Shown piece after piece: positions 34,055-45,300 of a stretch of 64,000 nucleotides of DNA (its first letter is position 1; every line of letters starts with the position of its first letter). The stretch is from Sanderia malayensis (taxonomy: Eukaryota; Cnidaria; Scyphozoa; Semaeostomeae; Pelagiidae). Location of the stretch: NCBI GenBank assembly GCA_013076295.1, contig RQOL01000658.1, positions 4,042,353 through 4,106,352 of the forward strand, written 5' to 3'. A model generated the notes under the pieces. It was not told where the DNA came from and did no database searches. It worked only from the letters and a program-made list of their open reading frames with translations. The position numbers were made by a program, and so were the translations under genes.

Positions 34055-34372
34055 GTAAGAATATTTCAATTGACTTGCAGCACAGAGAAATATCGTTAAC
34101 AAAACCATGCAACGTAGAAATTATCTCGTGAATTTTTGTAATGGACACTAAAAGAAAGTTCATTAACTCTATTTATCGCAGCCGATAAAAGGGAAAGGGC
34201 AAACAAGTATAATGACCACGCCTTGGAGGATGACGAATTTGACGATGAAGATGATCTGATGCAAGATGAACCGAGAGATGAAATGGAGTTCAGAGAAGAA
34301 TCTCCACAAAGTCCACGCGACAGATCAGATGACGCTTTCGGCCTCTGGTGGGTGGTGGGGAAAGCAGAGTAA
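33979..34372 (+). CDS. Small secreted acidic precursor (copy C)
   Basis: Two coding exons (33979-34054 and 34182-34372) join at phase 1 to 88 residues. Residues 1-22 are the family signal peptide (ending CCLVFA). The mature part begins RPRADKRERANKYNDH, continues with a strongly acidic stretch (LEDDEFDDEDDLMQDEPRDE), then EMEFREESPQSPRDR, and ends FGLWWVVGKAE. DKR and RER near the start and a GK near the end are possible processing sites. The DEMEF core aligns with the DEMES part of copy B and with relic D, so all three C-terminal exons are related, while the C-terminal 20-90 residues differ completely. No known family is recognised. Confidence 0.72.
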
Positions 34373-35520
34373 ACGAAAATACCGAAGTAAAGCAAACAGG
34401 ATTGAGAACAAACATTTAGCATTAGCGCGTTGTTATAACCACGTTTTTTTTTCATTATATAACCCGAGATGAGCATTAATAACTTTCGTTCTTTATGCGT
34501 TCAATAAATTGCTGTATCTGAACACATTCTGGCTGATAACGATAAACATAAAACTATCAAATCCCATACAACAGTCCTGGCGAAAGCAGAAGTGCGAAAT
34601 TCACAATTTAGCAGAATTCCTCACATTAAAACCTCTTCGGTATAACATACGAAATTTTACACTCGCTATAGCAAATAATTTATCTATCATTTTCATTCAA
34701 GTGTTGTGAGCAAGATTTTCAATCCTTTCTGCGGGATGCCATTGTTAAAATCAAAATCATGCCTCGTTCCGAATCACGAGAGTTTCAAATGAATATTTCG
34801 AAGGAATGGTTGGGAGTCAGTGGCGATTTGTAGGGGGGCTGAGCCCCCTAATTTTAATATATGCTGAATTTGTGCTTTGCAAAATTTCCCGTTATCCATA
34901 AGTTAAAGTTTAAAGGCCTCATTTGTAAAGATTCTGATGTCAGTCGCATGCGATATTTTAATTCTCGTATCCCCGGTGTCTTATTCAGTTGTTTTATTCT
35001 CTTAAAGGCTTAAAAACCATTGTTTGGTCTGGTCTGGTTTGTGTGAGCACTGGTTTTCATATTTGCGCCAATAAAAATATGGGCGTGGTCACAAGGAAAC
35101 ACACCTACTCTTGTGGTGTTGCTTTTGGAGCCCCCTTGTTCATTGCTTTAGAAATCACCACTGTTTGGAATGCTTCAATCAGAGACTTTGCCATATATGG
35201 GCAGCTCAACAGAAACACACAAGACAGACGTTTTCTCCAAACTTGAAACAAGGGCCACAATGTAAGCAGTTGCAGGCTTATTATCAGCAAAACGACAAAG
35301 AGTCGAGGGTTAGTCCACGATGTATGCATCCTATAAGGTCCCGAAACGTTTAAGTTATATATGTCCTACAGGAGCTAAGAGTCCAGAAACATTGCTGAAG
35401 TCATGTATATCCTGAAGGGTCCCGAAACATTGTTAGAGTCACATATGTCATATAAGAACTACGTTGCTGTGAAGATGCAATGTATAGAGATACAGTACAT
35501 TGTAGGATGCATTTGTGCAC
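34373..35520 (+). repeat. 3' flank block X, copy C side (contains a hAT-like MITE)
   Basis: Homologous to 31532-32690. Shared phrases include TGCTTCAATCAGAGACTTTG, ATATATGGGCAGCTCAACAG and GGTCCCGAAACATTGTTAGA. The copies differ by two reciprocal transposon insertions. Confidence 0.8.
34818..35163. mobile_element. 346-bp hAT-like MITE
   Basis: Ends CAGTGGCGATTT and AAATCACCACTG form terminal inverted repeats of the hAT type. The 8-bp flanks TTGGGAGT and TTTGGAAT correspond to a single TTTGGAGT at the empty paralogous site 32361-32368, giving an imperfect 8-bp target duplication. The interior has GGGGGGCTGAGCCCCC and no transposase. Confidence 0.88.
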
Positions 35521-35564
35521 AGGGTTCTGGTGATGCAATGTCTTGCAAATCTCTATCATCAGTC

Positions 35565-35819
35565 TTCTTGCATTTACTCTTATCCAAAACAAAAGGTTAA
35601 TTCACAGAACAATACCACAAACTTTAGCCCCAAATCCTAAGAGGAACACAAGTTAACTCTTTCGGCGAAAGCACTATTTAAGTGTTGTTGTTAATAAAAT
35701 TTTATTTCCGTAATCAACTGAACTCAGATAGTTTGTTTGAGTAAAATGTACACAGAAGTAAAAATGGCCAATACAGAACTGTGCATGAACGCAAAAATAG
35801 GCAATAAAAACGAGACTAT
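35565..35819 (+). repeat. 3' flank block Z, copy next to C
   Basis: Second copy of the 255-bp block at 29643-29897. It marks the right edge of the amplified region. Confidence 0.88.
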
Positions 35820-36412
35820 CCTGCGTGAATTTTAATAGCGAGCAAAAATAAATTAGTGGTGACTTATGGATTCTATTCTAGGGCTTCACTTATGGAAGAC
35901 CGAACCGAGTCCAGACAGATGTCCACCACACCCAGACTCTGGTGTAAGATACAACAAATCAAATCAATTCCTTTAGTCATCTATGGCCTGCCAGACCAAT
36001 ATACTCAATCATACAATTCAAAGATATAGTTATATGTATAACTATATAACTTGTATAAGAAACCATTTATTTTATAGGAACTATTTATAAGAATCCATAG
36101 GGCCATATTTTCAAAACTTAAAAAACTTTGGTATCAGATATCCTATGACTCAAAAAAGTTAAGAAACTTTCTATGTTGTTTGGTTTTCCCTTTTTTTGTG
36201 CCAGTTCAGTTACATTTTAAAAAACTTTTTGTACCATATCAAAAAAGGGTGAAAGCTAAGAAACTTTGGTATGACAATTTTGCATAATTTCTTATAAAAA
36301 ATAAGGTAGTATAAATCTGTTTATACATTGAAAACAAAGTCAAAATCATGCAAACAGGTTCACATCAATACCGGCTTGAAATGATATAACAACATACATA
36401 TAACACCCAATA
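35820..36412. other. Spacer between the cluster and AIG1-like copy 2
   Basis: AT-rich, with repeated AAAAACTTTGGTAT/AAGAAACTTT phrases around 36115-36275 in both orientations, possibly a decayed small repeat. No coding region. Confidence 0.45.
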
Positions 36413-37174
36413 CTACTCCACTTTATCAGCCTTTGATGGTGTTGCCAAGATCGAAGAATTAATATAATACCCAAGTAGAAAAAAGGAAATTCCAACAAAA
36501 TAGAAGCCACCCAAAAAGACAGTAACACCCAGCCAGCTCATGACTTTGAGAACAGGATAAACCCATATATTAGCTTTAAAAGCAATCCACAACAACCAGG
36601 CAATATAAATTACACAGAAAAAACTAAATATCAAAAGTCCCAATGTCTTACTTGGGAAGTTATGATGTGAAACAAAAGTCAGTTCAATAAACCCCATGAA
36701 CAACGGTAGTGAATGTGCACAATGATTGTATAGGCCATGGACTGGTATCATGTGTCTCAGATGTGATGGTAGCATGAGTTCAGAGTCAACTGCCATAACT
36801 CCCCAAAAAGCTGTTGTCACAATTATACCAACTGGAAATATGATTGAGCCAAACATCGTATCTCTAAAATTGATCACTTCTTCGTAAAAACAACTAAAAT
36901 TGTTGCTCTTCTTCTTGTCGTTCGTTTGAAATTTCTTTGAGTCTGAGCAGCCATAACTGCAATTCTTCAAGCCTGCTAGGCAATCTGCAGCCAAGGCCAC
37001 AGAAAAATATGATGTTGACAGAATCAGATTGATGAAGGTTAGAAATTTGAATCGACCTCCATAAGAATTAGTTACACCTTCGATAAATATATTCGCAATA
37101 TTGTGATAAATGGTTGATGCAAAGATAAAAAAAGCTACAGCGTGGAAAAAAAACTCTGACCTTTTTCCAGCCAT
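36413..37174 (-). CDS. AIG1/ADTRP-family membrane hydrolase, copy 2
   Basis: 253 residues are encoded if translation begins at MAGKRSEFFFHAV. The frame is open for 62 more codons upstream, but that part lies in CpG-rich promoter-like sequence and has no family similarity. Multi-pass hydrophobic segments are present. The catalytic Thr lies in YGGRFKFLTFINL and the catalytic His in LYNHCAHSLPLF, followed by SHHNFP, as in copy 1. A Cys-rich insertion (CLAGLKNCSYGCSDSKKF) lies between the second and third membrane segments, where copy 1 has a shorter linker. It should act as a membrane lipid-ester hydrolase by family analogy. It is substantially diverged from copy 1, so the duplication is old. 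Confidence 0.88.
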   Translation of the reverse strand: MAGKRSEFFFHAVAFFIFASTIYHNIANIFIEGVTNSYGGRFKFLTFINLILSTSYFSVALAADCLAGLKNCSYGCSDSKKFQTNDKKKSNNFSCFYEEVINFRDTMFGSIIFPVGIIVTTAFWGVMAVDSELMLPSHLRHMIPVHGLYNHCAHSLPLFMGFIELTFVSHHNFPSKTLGLLIFSFFCVIYIAWLLWIAFKANIWVYPVLKVMSWLGVTVFLGGFYFVGISFFLLGYYINSSILATPSKADKVE

Positions 37175-37884
37175 TTTGCAATATGCGGAAGGAAGGAAGG
37201 AGAAACGAAAGCCCAAAGCAGAAAGGGGAAACAAGGGAATTAAAAAAGCCAGTGCCAGGCCAGCACATGTCGAATCACGCGGATGCAAATTGCGTTCGCG
37301 TGTCGCGCGGGCATACGAGTGTTCAAAACCGCGGGTGGAGCAAAGGGGAGGGGCTGGCAAAAGGGACTTGGATGACCACGCCCCCTAAACGTTGGAAAAA
37401 TGCCGGCAGGTCAAAAATATTGTAGATGAAGAAGGTGGGTAGGGAAATTGAGAGCACTTAGAAAGAAAACAACGTTCATTGCATTGATTAACTTGAGCTG
37501 CTCTTGAACAAACTTTTCAAGTCAGATTTGGACGCCATGTTGCGCGAAAAATATCTGTTGCTGCTGTTGTGCCGAAGAGAAGCAAACGATGACGTAATGC
37601 GGGGCAAGTTCAAGCAGAGCATTACGGTTCGAGTCCCAAACGTAGGCGCATGCTAACTACGTTGTGTCCGTGTCCCCACAATTGATACAATCATGCTCAA
37701 TTAAGAGCATAAGTAATTTTACGAGTATATATCAGTGGGACAAATGCCAGAGCTGAAAAGCCACGGGGTATTCAGTTTCGAATGTGTGCAATGCACTTGG
37801 CAAATTAGTGGGTTGTGGTTATAGTGGCAACTGTGCAATGGCAATTGTCCCCCGGTGTACCAGATTGAGTATCCTAACCGGGGA

Positions 37885-37922
37885 GGATGGTTTTCTCGGC
37901 GTTTCTGCCGAGGAATCATTCC
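37885..37922. other. Imperfect hairpin with a CTCGGC/GCCGAG core
   Basis: CTCGGC (37895-37900) pairs with GCCGAG (37907-37912) across a six-base loop. The stem extends imperfectly outwards to GGATGG and CATTCC. It lies 22 bp before a stronger hairpin. Confidence 0.55.
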
Positions 37923-37944
37923 GAACCGGGCAGCCAAAAAATCC

Positions 37945-37987
37945 GGTACCCGGGGATCTACTTTCTGTTGTAGATCCCCGAGGTACC
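37945..37987. other. Long hairpin: 17-bp stem with one bulge
   Basis: CGGGGATCTAC (37951-37961) pairs perfectly with GTAGATCCCCG (37970-37980) over an 8-base loop. GGTACC at 37945-37950 and 37982-37987 extends the stem past a single bulged A. This is far more symmetry than expected by chance in AT-rich DNA. It may be part of a SINE or another structured element. Confidence 0.75.
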
Positions 37988-38035
37988 ATCCCTCTTTTAA
38001 TTCCTCCACTTTATCCAACCATTCGGAACCGCAGA

Positions 38036-38100
38036 GGATTCGAACTCACTACCTCTTGCGTGGCAAGCACACATGCTAACCACACATCCAACGAAGCTGA
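38036..38100 (-). repeat. tRNA-Gly-like SINE head
   Basis: The minus strand reads GTGGTTAGCATG (A box), TTGCCAC (Gly-type anticodon loop) and GAGTTCGAATCC (B box). The acceptor stem does not pair, so it is not a working tRNA gene. Together with the hairpins at 37885-37987 it may form one tRNA-derived SINE on the minus strand. Confidence 0.6.
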
Positions 38101-39372
38101 GTTAATTGTCAAGGATGTACGCGTTATTTCAACGTGTACATCATTAGTTCAAATGTAGCAAGTAAGTAATGGTGTATAGAAATTGGATCTATTGTCAGTT
38201 ATATTTCGAGGTATTTATTTCTTCTCACAGATGCTAAAAAATTGTGCTGCAAATATACATTTGGATCCGGGGTTCTCTATACGCGGTGTGATTTGGCGAG
38301 TCACTTTTGATCGGGCGATAAAAAATTTCAAAGTACAATTCGCTGGACCGTTTTCTCTAAAACGTGGAACGCATATCGGCAGAATGGAAAATATGATGAA
38401 TGGAACCAAAATATGGAATGTAAAGTCACATTGATGAAGCAATGGAAAACATACTTCGCTGCATTTCCCTCCATAATATGCTATTATGGTTGAAAAATTT
38501 CGATGACTTCAACAACATTTAAAACCGACACAAGAATAAAATACATGCATGACATAAAATGCACAACAGAAAGTTCCACTCATTGTACATAAAACAACTA
38601 TTATGAATATCTTTGAGCATAAAAATTACGCCCAAAAATTCACTATTAGAGTGAACATTTAATTTGTAAAAGCATTAAATTCAAAAATTTCAACTTACCA
38701 TACACTAGACTAGGCGAAGTCGTGTGATATTTTTTGCCAATGCCAATCATTAATATCCTGAGATTGCTCCACATCTCGGCTGGATTGTACTGCATTCAAC
38801 TTCTGTTCTAGCTCATTCAGACAAAGAGGACTTGACCTGAGAAAAGTACAAAATAGATAAATAAGACAACAAAACGCCTTTCTACAACGGAACATTGGCC
38901 TTCCCTTATCAAGAAATGGTCAGAGATGTTTTAATTCATTTTCATATAATGGATATATCTTCACAACAAATAACGTAACTGGCCCAAATAAGTATCTGAT
39001 ATATTGAGATTGCACTTTATATCATATAAAGGTTGAATTGCAAGACTGAGACGAGATTACTAGTCAAGTAATCATTCAGTCTTGCACTGGTGTTAATTAA
39101 AAAAATGGCAATTTATTGATCAAGTGTAAATTCGCATAAACAATTCAGCTAATTAGCAAGATCTCAGTACGAAACTTTAATTATTCATAATTGACCTTTA
39201 TATAGATAGATATATATATATATATATCTACGAAGTCTGTATATCGGTTACCCGTGAGAGTGCTCAATACATTTAAGTAGAGCTAGACATGCGAGATGCA
39301 GAGTTTGGTCTATTAACTCTTTTCTCTTCCACGTATATATATATATTTATAGATATGTTAAAGAAAATTCGC

Positions 39373-42300
39373 CTACTTTTTGTAGTTATCCTTGCCAAAA
39401 TGAAACATCTTTCTGGAGCTTCTTGGCGACGAAACTGGTGAAATTCGGTTACCAAATCCAGATGAAGATAAAGATGGACTACCAATAGGCGAAGCAGTTG
39501 GAGTGACAGATCTTGATAATTTCAAAATGGGCAGTCCTTTAAGCTTCGCTGCTCGTAATCCACTTGATCTGGCTATGATAGGAGTAGTAGGAATCGGTGT
39601 TGAGTCCCCCAATCTGAATAAATCATTCTCCGATCTGGATCGATCCAGTGTTGATGACGCAACTTCCAAGTAAAATTGACTTGAACCAAAGCTACGGGGA
39701 GAGTCGATTTTTAAGCCAGAGGTTTGGTTGCCACTGGGAAAGTCGCTACTACTGCGTACTAATTTCATGTGTGTCTTGTCGTTATTGTCTGGTATGACGT
39801 CATTAGATGCTTGTCGCTTCACGAACCCTTTTGCTGCCTGCAGTAACCTACAAAACAATTAAAAAACATAGCGCTACCTAAGACATACATACAGCCAAAT
39901 CTGCATAGTTCGAACTCGTGTAATTCGAACCATATCCAGTTCGAACGAAATTTTCCGTCCTTTCAAGGATCACTAATGAACCAATTCTTATCAAACAAAC
40001 CTCTATAATTCGAACGTTTTATAATTCGAACATTTTCACGCTTATCCAGGGTGTTCGAATTGGACAGAGCTCACTGTAGTCCGAAATTTATTTCCAGGTT
40101 CTGTTCATATAAACAAACTACTTGTCTCTCTCCTGATAGTAAGTTTTCTTTGCTTTGTGCATAGTGCATATGTTAGACATTCCATGCATCAAACGGGTAA
40201 AGCTAACACTTACAAGGTTGCTAATAATTAGAGGATCCATTTGATAGTCGCCTCAAACATCAAAATCGGAAATACAACTCCAAAAGGTTCTAGTTCCATA
40301 ACTTCGCCCCTTGTGACCACTTTGAGACAATTTTATCAATTGCGTGGTTCTGGCAATTAGGGTCCTAAAGAATTTTTTTATTTAGAAATGATTTAACGCT
40401 TTTCTCACCAACCTGTTATTGGATTTTCGCGCGTTTGATGTTTTGGCATTCTTTGCGCTCTCCACCAGCTCTTTATAACGTGCAGACTTTAAAAATCGTG
40501 GATAACTATCCGTATTCATCAAGTTGAATATCTGGCTCTAAAACCGAATTGATTCGATTGGAATATACACAATACACACAACCAGACTCCTTCAGTAAAA
40601 TATAAACAGCCAACAACGATAAGATAAAGCCAGTGAAACTTCCATTAGAGATGTAGACTGAGGTTTAGTTTAAAGAAACTCAACTCATCTATTGGAAATT
40701 GTGTCGCTATTCAGAGTACGTCAGCCTGATAAAATGGCATTACTATACAAAAAGCAAGTAATCTTGTTCCAGTTATCTCCTGTATTCGTCATGAACATAT
40801 AATTACTTGCGATGCCTTTGAGTTATTGATTCGCGTGGAACAAATGACGGGACACACGCGCTTTCATAAGAAAAACAGCTCGGATCCGTACTAAAAGTTT
40901 CTTAGTTTTTTATAACCAGTTTCTAGAAGTTTCTTAACAGCTTTTATTTGCATATAAAGGGTTTTTAACACAACACACAAAGCAAAATTTGAAGGAAAGG
41001 TTGCGGCAAATTCACCCATTACTGCACTATGAGTGAGTTCGATGCAATACATAGGCAAATTGAAATCAAACAAAACTGAGTTGCTGTTGTATTATTTTCC
41101 GCCAAATGACAAAATGATGTTTACTTTTGTTTAGATGATTCTTAACAAACCAATGCCTTTGGTTAATTAATAATTTATATTCCTTTTCCCATTGTTTAGT
41201 TGGTTAGCTGATGCTTGTTTGACATTTCATTCAAATTATTCTCCAGTTTAATTATCATTCGTCAGATCAGTGTATCCGTATTATCTTAATATGACTAAAG
41301 GCTTGCTGCCATATCAAGTACATTTTGTGGATCATTTTATGATGATGATATGAAGATTGCGATTGTAATATTACAAAACCTCTATGCCAATCCCATGTCG
41401 ATCTTACCTGAGCTAAGTCGAATGCGTATCTGAATGGAGTTTGAATTCCGTCACGGATTTCCTGCATCGCTTTATTATCGACATTAATTTCATTCTTAGC
41501 TCCGGGAGCGACAAAATCCCTATAAAACATAAGCAACAGCGTAAACAAAAACAAATCCAGACAGCTGTGGAATAAACAAACAAAAGAAGAATGCTCCTGC
41601 AAAAGTTGATGCCTTAGCCCAAGGCCAATGCCTCAGCCATTATGGCTGGGAAAACACTTTCATCGGGTCGTGAGCGTTTGGAAAATGCAATGCCGTCAAG
41701 ATCACCAGTTGAAGTTGATCTTGACTGCTTGATATTGAATAATATTCGGAACTACATAAGATTATACTTTTGTTTTTGAGGTTGTTTGATTTTAAAATTT
41801 CAGGACTTTGAAATAAGGGCCTCCTTTTTGTAAGCGCCCCACTCTAATAAGCTCCCTGCCAATTTTGCAAAATATTTAATAAGCGCCTGGGTGCTTATAG
41901 AGGAAATACGGTACCCAGAATTTCTGGGGGTAAGGGCTTATACCAACTGGACCCACATTAACAACAGTTATCATAGCTGAAGTGGCTATCTAGTCTAAAT
42001 ATTCGTACGTTGCCTCATCTGTTATCGTTCAAATTTGATAATTGGGGGGGGGGGGATATTTCACAAAAGGACTCAGATATTTAAAAAAAATTAATTGTCA
42101 TACCTATATATTTGAATAACAGCAGTTTTTATTTTTGATTGCTCGGCGTACCTGAGCTCTTCACAGCGCAGCCAGAACCTGAGATAGGGACAGATACAAA
42201 GGAATGACGATCGGTTAACAAATTACGTTTGAACCATTGTTAAGTCATTAAATTCATACTTGAAATGTTTTGAAAAAATTCAGAAAGAAAGCCAAATAAT

Positions 42301-45300
42301 AATAAATATGCTATTTTGGTCCATGCATTGAATTAATTAACAAAAGTAATTAACTTTGAACTTTCTATTCAAAGCCAATGAAATAATGAAAAAGGGAACG
42401 ATTGATGAAAAATTCAAACCTCAGATTTTCATCGCTGAACTCTTTCTGCAAAAACTTTTCTAATTCTTCTATGCCCTTATGATCTGACAACAAAGTAACC
42501 AGTGAAATTTTCCATGTTTCCAATCTCAGTGAATCTAGCGATAATGTTCTACAAAGAAACCAGATGCTCGACTTTCAAAAGAAATACCCCTGATACCATT
42601 GTCATGGCGACAACGCATTATCGTCAACACGGCATTATCATGAATACGGCATCAAAAGGCAGGTGAAACGGTTAAAAGACACGGACGGTTATGTGGGGAC
42701 AACACTCGTAGAAAACAAGTTGACATGCGTGGTTGTGGTGGAGAGCAGGTTCAACAGACAACAGCGCAGAAACTCAACCAGAAGTCAAAGACAACCAATG
42801 GTAAGTAAATAAAAAAGTATTTAATCAGTCACAACGTGAGCACCGAACTAAGATTACAACAAACTCCTGGGTCAGCAAGGACTTTTAAAAACACAGGCTG
42901 TAAATAGTAGCTGTAACAAAAGAGCAAAATAACTCCGAAGATAGCAAACAAGCAAACATTATAGTCGAAGAAACAAGGGCAAGAAAGACAAAATTCTAAA
43001 AAAGTCAAACTTGAAAGTCAGCATGCAAGTGCTGGTAAAAGCAGGTTAACATGCGAGGGGTCTTGACAAAAAGCAAGTACACTTTTACAGCAAGTACACA
43101 AGAGCACACTTTATAAGAACACTGAGGCTTGATTTCAAATGGAGAACAATAGGAAAAATAAGAACATCTGAGTCTCGGCAAAAATTTACTGGTTCTTATA
43201 AAAAACAGAGTGTACGCAAGCTAAGAAGAAAGCGATAAAGGAACCCGAACAAAAAAGAACTTAAGAAAAGCAACCAATTCAGTAAGCAAGATAGTTACCA
43301 AGCTAACAACAATACTGCAAAAAAGCTAATCAAATAACGATTTCAAAAAGATGACACGAAGGGAGCAAGTAAAGCGACAAGTAGAATGTTACAAAACTAA
43401 TAAGTAACAAAACCAGCTAAACCATATCAGTCTTTAACACCAATGTATTCCTAGTCAAATGAAAGTGAGTAAGTTTACCTTGGCATAAAATCTTTTAACC
43501 ATCTACTGCTTGACAAAGCGAGGTCTGATTTCGAATCCAACAATACGTCAATAGTTTGACGCGAATAACAGTGACAGGCCAAACTGAAAAAAATGACAAT
43601 GTCAAAAAAGTGATAAATAATCTGACAAGACTTGACATTTACATTTTTATTTTTATTCACCAAAAACATAGCACTAGTATGAGGTAGGTATAGGTTATGA
43701 TGCAGAATCGAAAGCCTGGAGTGAACAAAATAACCCCAAGCCATAAAACCATTAAAGGACGCAGTCTATAGAAAATTTCATTTTTGCCATATTTTTTATT
43801 GTTTGTTATGAAAGAAAAAGTATTACTTTATACTATGATTTGTACTATGAAAATGATATTTACCAAATTAAAACAAGTTTTGTAAAAGCGGTTTTAAAAT
43901 TAGCCCCTAGCAACCAGCAGCAAGTTCAGTGTTCCTGGTTGCCATGGGATTTCTCGGAAACTTCACAAAAAACAAACAATTATTTGCAATCAATAGCAAA
44001 GAGTAAATTTTCAGATATAAGCAATAAATATAATTTTTAGATAATTTAAACTGCGCAAAAGAAATAATGAAATACACGACGTTTGGAGCTTTACTCGTCT
44101 TCAGGTGTCAGCATCACACATAAAGACGAGCAAAGTTCATTTGATGTGCTGAACGCAAACAATTTGGATTACATTTTCAAATGCCGACAATGACCACCAT
44201 TTTAAGAAACTCCCTAATTAAGATGTAAAAGACCATTTCGTATTTCACGGCAATCAACTTATCCACGAGTTCTCCATCTTTCTCGTGGACATATTCTTTA
44301 GATTTCTGCTGTTTTCCTGATATATTTTGCATTGTCTCGTACTGCCGTCACATCTCCCCACTTACCCCCAGATTCTTATTTAATTTGTCAGTCACAGTCC
44401 ATTTTTGACATTCATGCAACTTCACAAACCAAATAAAACAAGCATACGTCTAAATAAAGCATACAATAAATAAAAACTCATAAAAGTATACAATAAATAA
44501 AAAATAAATAAATAAAAGTTATGCGGAACACCATTCGTGCAAAAAAGCTTTGGCAACCAAAATGAAATTCGCGCCAAAGTAAAACACATCGAATCTTGGA
44601 CTACGCCTGCTGATGCAGAACATGCTGATGCAAATTGATTCTGTAACAAACAATTAATTATCTAAATATGTCACATTTGATTATGTGGTCTTATTATTGA
44701 TATAGCTTTCAGCTGGTTCAAAAACCCATAGTTCAGTCTATGCCAAAATGAGCACCAAAAGAAAACTGCTCCGAATTGCAAGCATGCCTGTGGTGTCCCG
44801 TTCGAACTATTCGAACACAGAACGACCACTTGTTAGTGCTTCAATGCATATTCATAGGCCAGTAGGTAAAATTATGCCCTATTCAGATACTCCAAATTCC
44901 TGAACGATTACTGTTGCTGTAACATATTCTTCTTTTATCGTCTATTTTTGTTCCCTAATATTTAGCTCTGCTTATTTCCATCAAACGTATTTCAAGAATT
45001 GCATTACCGTATTTACTCAAGTGAGCGCCACTCCTGAACGAGCGCCACCCCCGAACCGAATAAGCGCCGCATTGAAAGTACTGGGCATTAAAGTTTACTG
45101 GGCATTAATACGGTAATGGCATGTTGCTGTTATTATTGTTACCACTGCAGAAATGTTGAAAATGCTTTTAAATTTGAAATAGAATTTTCAATTGTTGGAA
45201 GTGGTTTTAATATTGGGAACTGCTGCAACTGTATCTCGAAAACAATGTTTATTAATAGTTCCAATTATAACAAAACAATTTTTATACTTTTTTGGGTAAC

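Larger units (their letters stand above)
37175..39372. other. Intergenic with hairpins and SINE-like sequence
   Basis: 37175-37400 is CpG-rich and probably the AIG1-like copy 2 promoter. 37850-38105 holds two strong hairpins and a tRNA-Gly-like head (listed separately). 39210-39350 has TA-rich simple repeats. A minus-strand stretch at 38690-38840 could be an unrecognised exon of the neighbouring RGS gene but has no supporting motif. Confidence 0.45.

Noticed and set aside
37174..37360. N-terminal extension of AIG1-like copy 2
   Set aside because: Unlike the family and located in promoter-like sequence. The internal MAGKRSEFF start fits the family length.
37110..37388. Basic 92-residue plus-strand frame
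   Set aside because: Antisense to the AIG1-like copy 2 start and its CpG-rich promoter, with no domain.
37610..37665. Possible tRNA (GGTTCGAGTCCC B box)
   Set aside because: No A box or pairing acceptor stem at the required distance.
38710..38895. Minus-strand frame (ELEQKLNAVQSSRDVEQSQ) as a further RGS exon
   Set aside because: The RGS frame already ends with a stop at 39373, and no splice pair or motif links this stretch to it.
42041..42054. Poly-G run, and similar poly-C runs near 47480 and 62190
   Set aside because: Ordinary homopolymers, with no linked structure seen.
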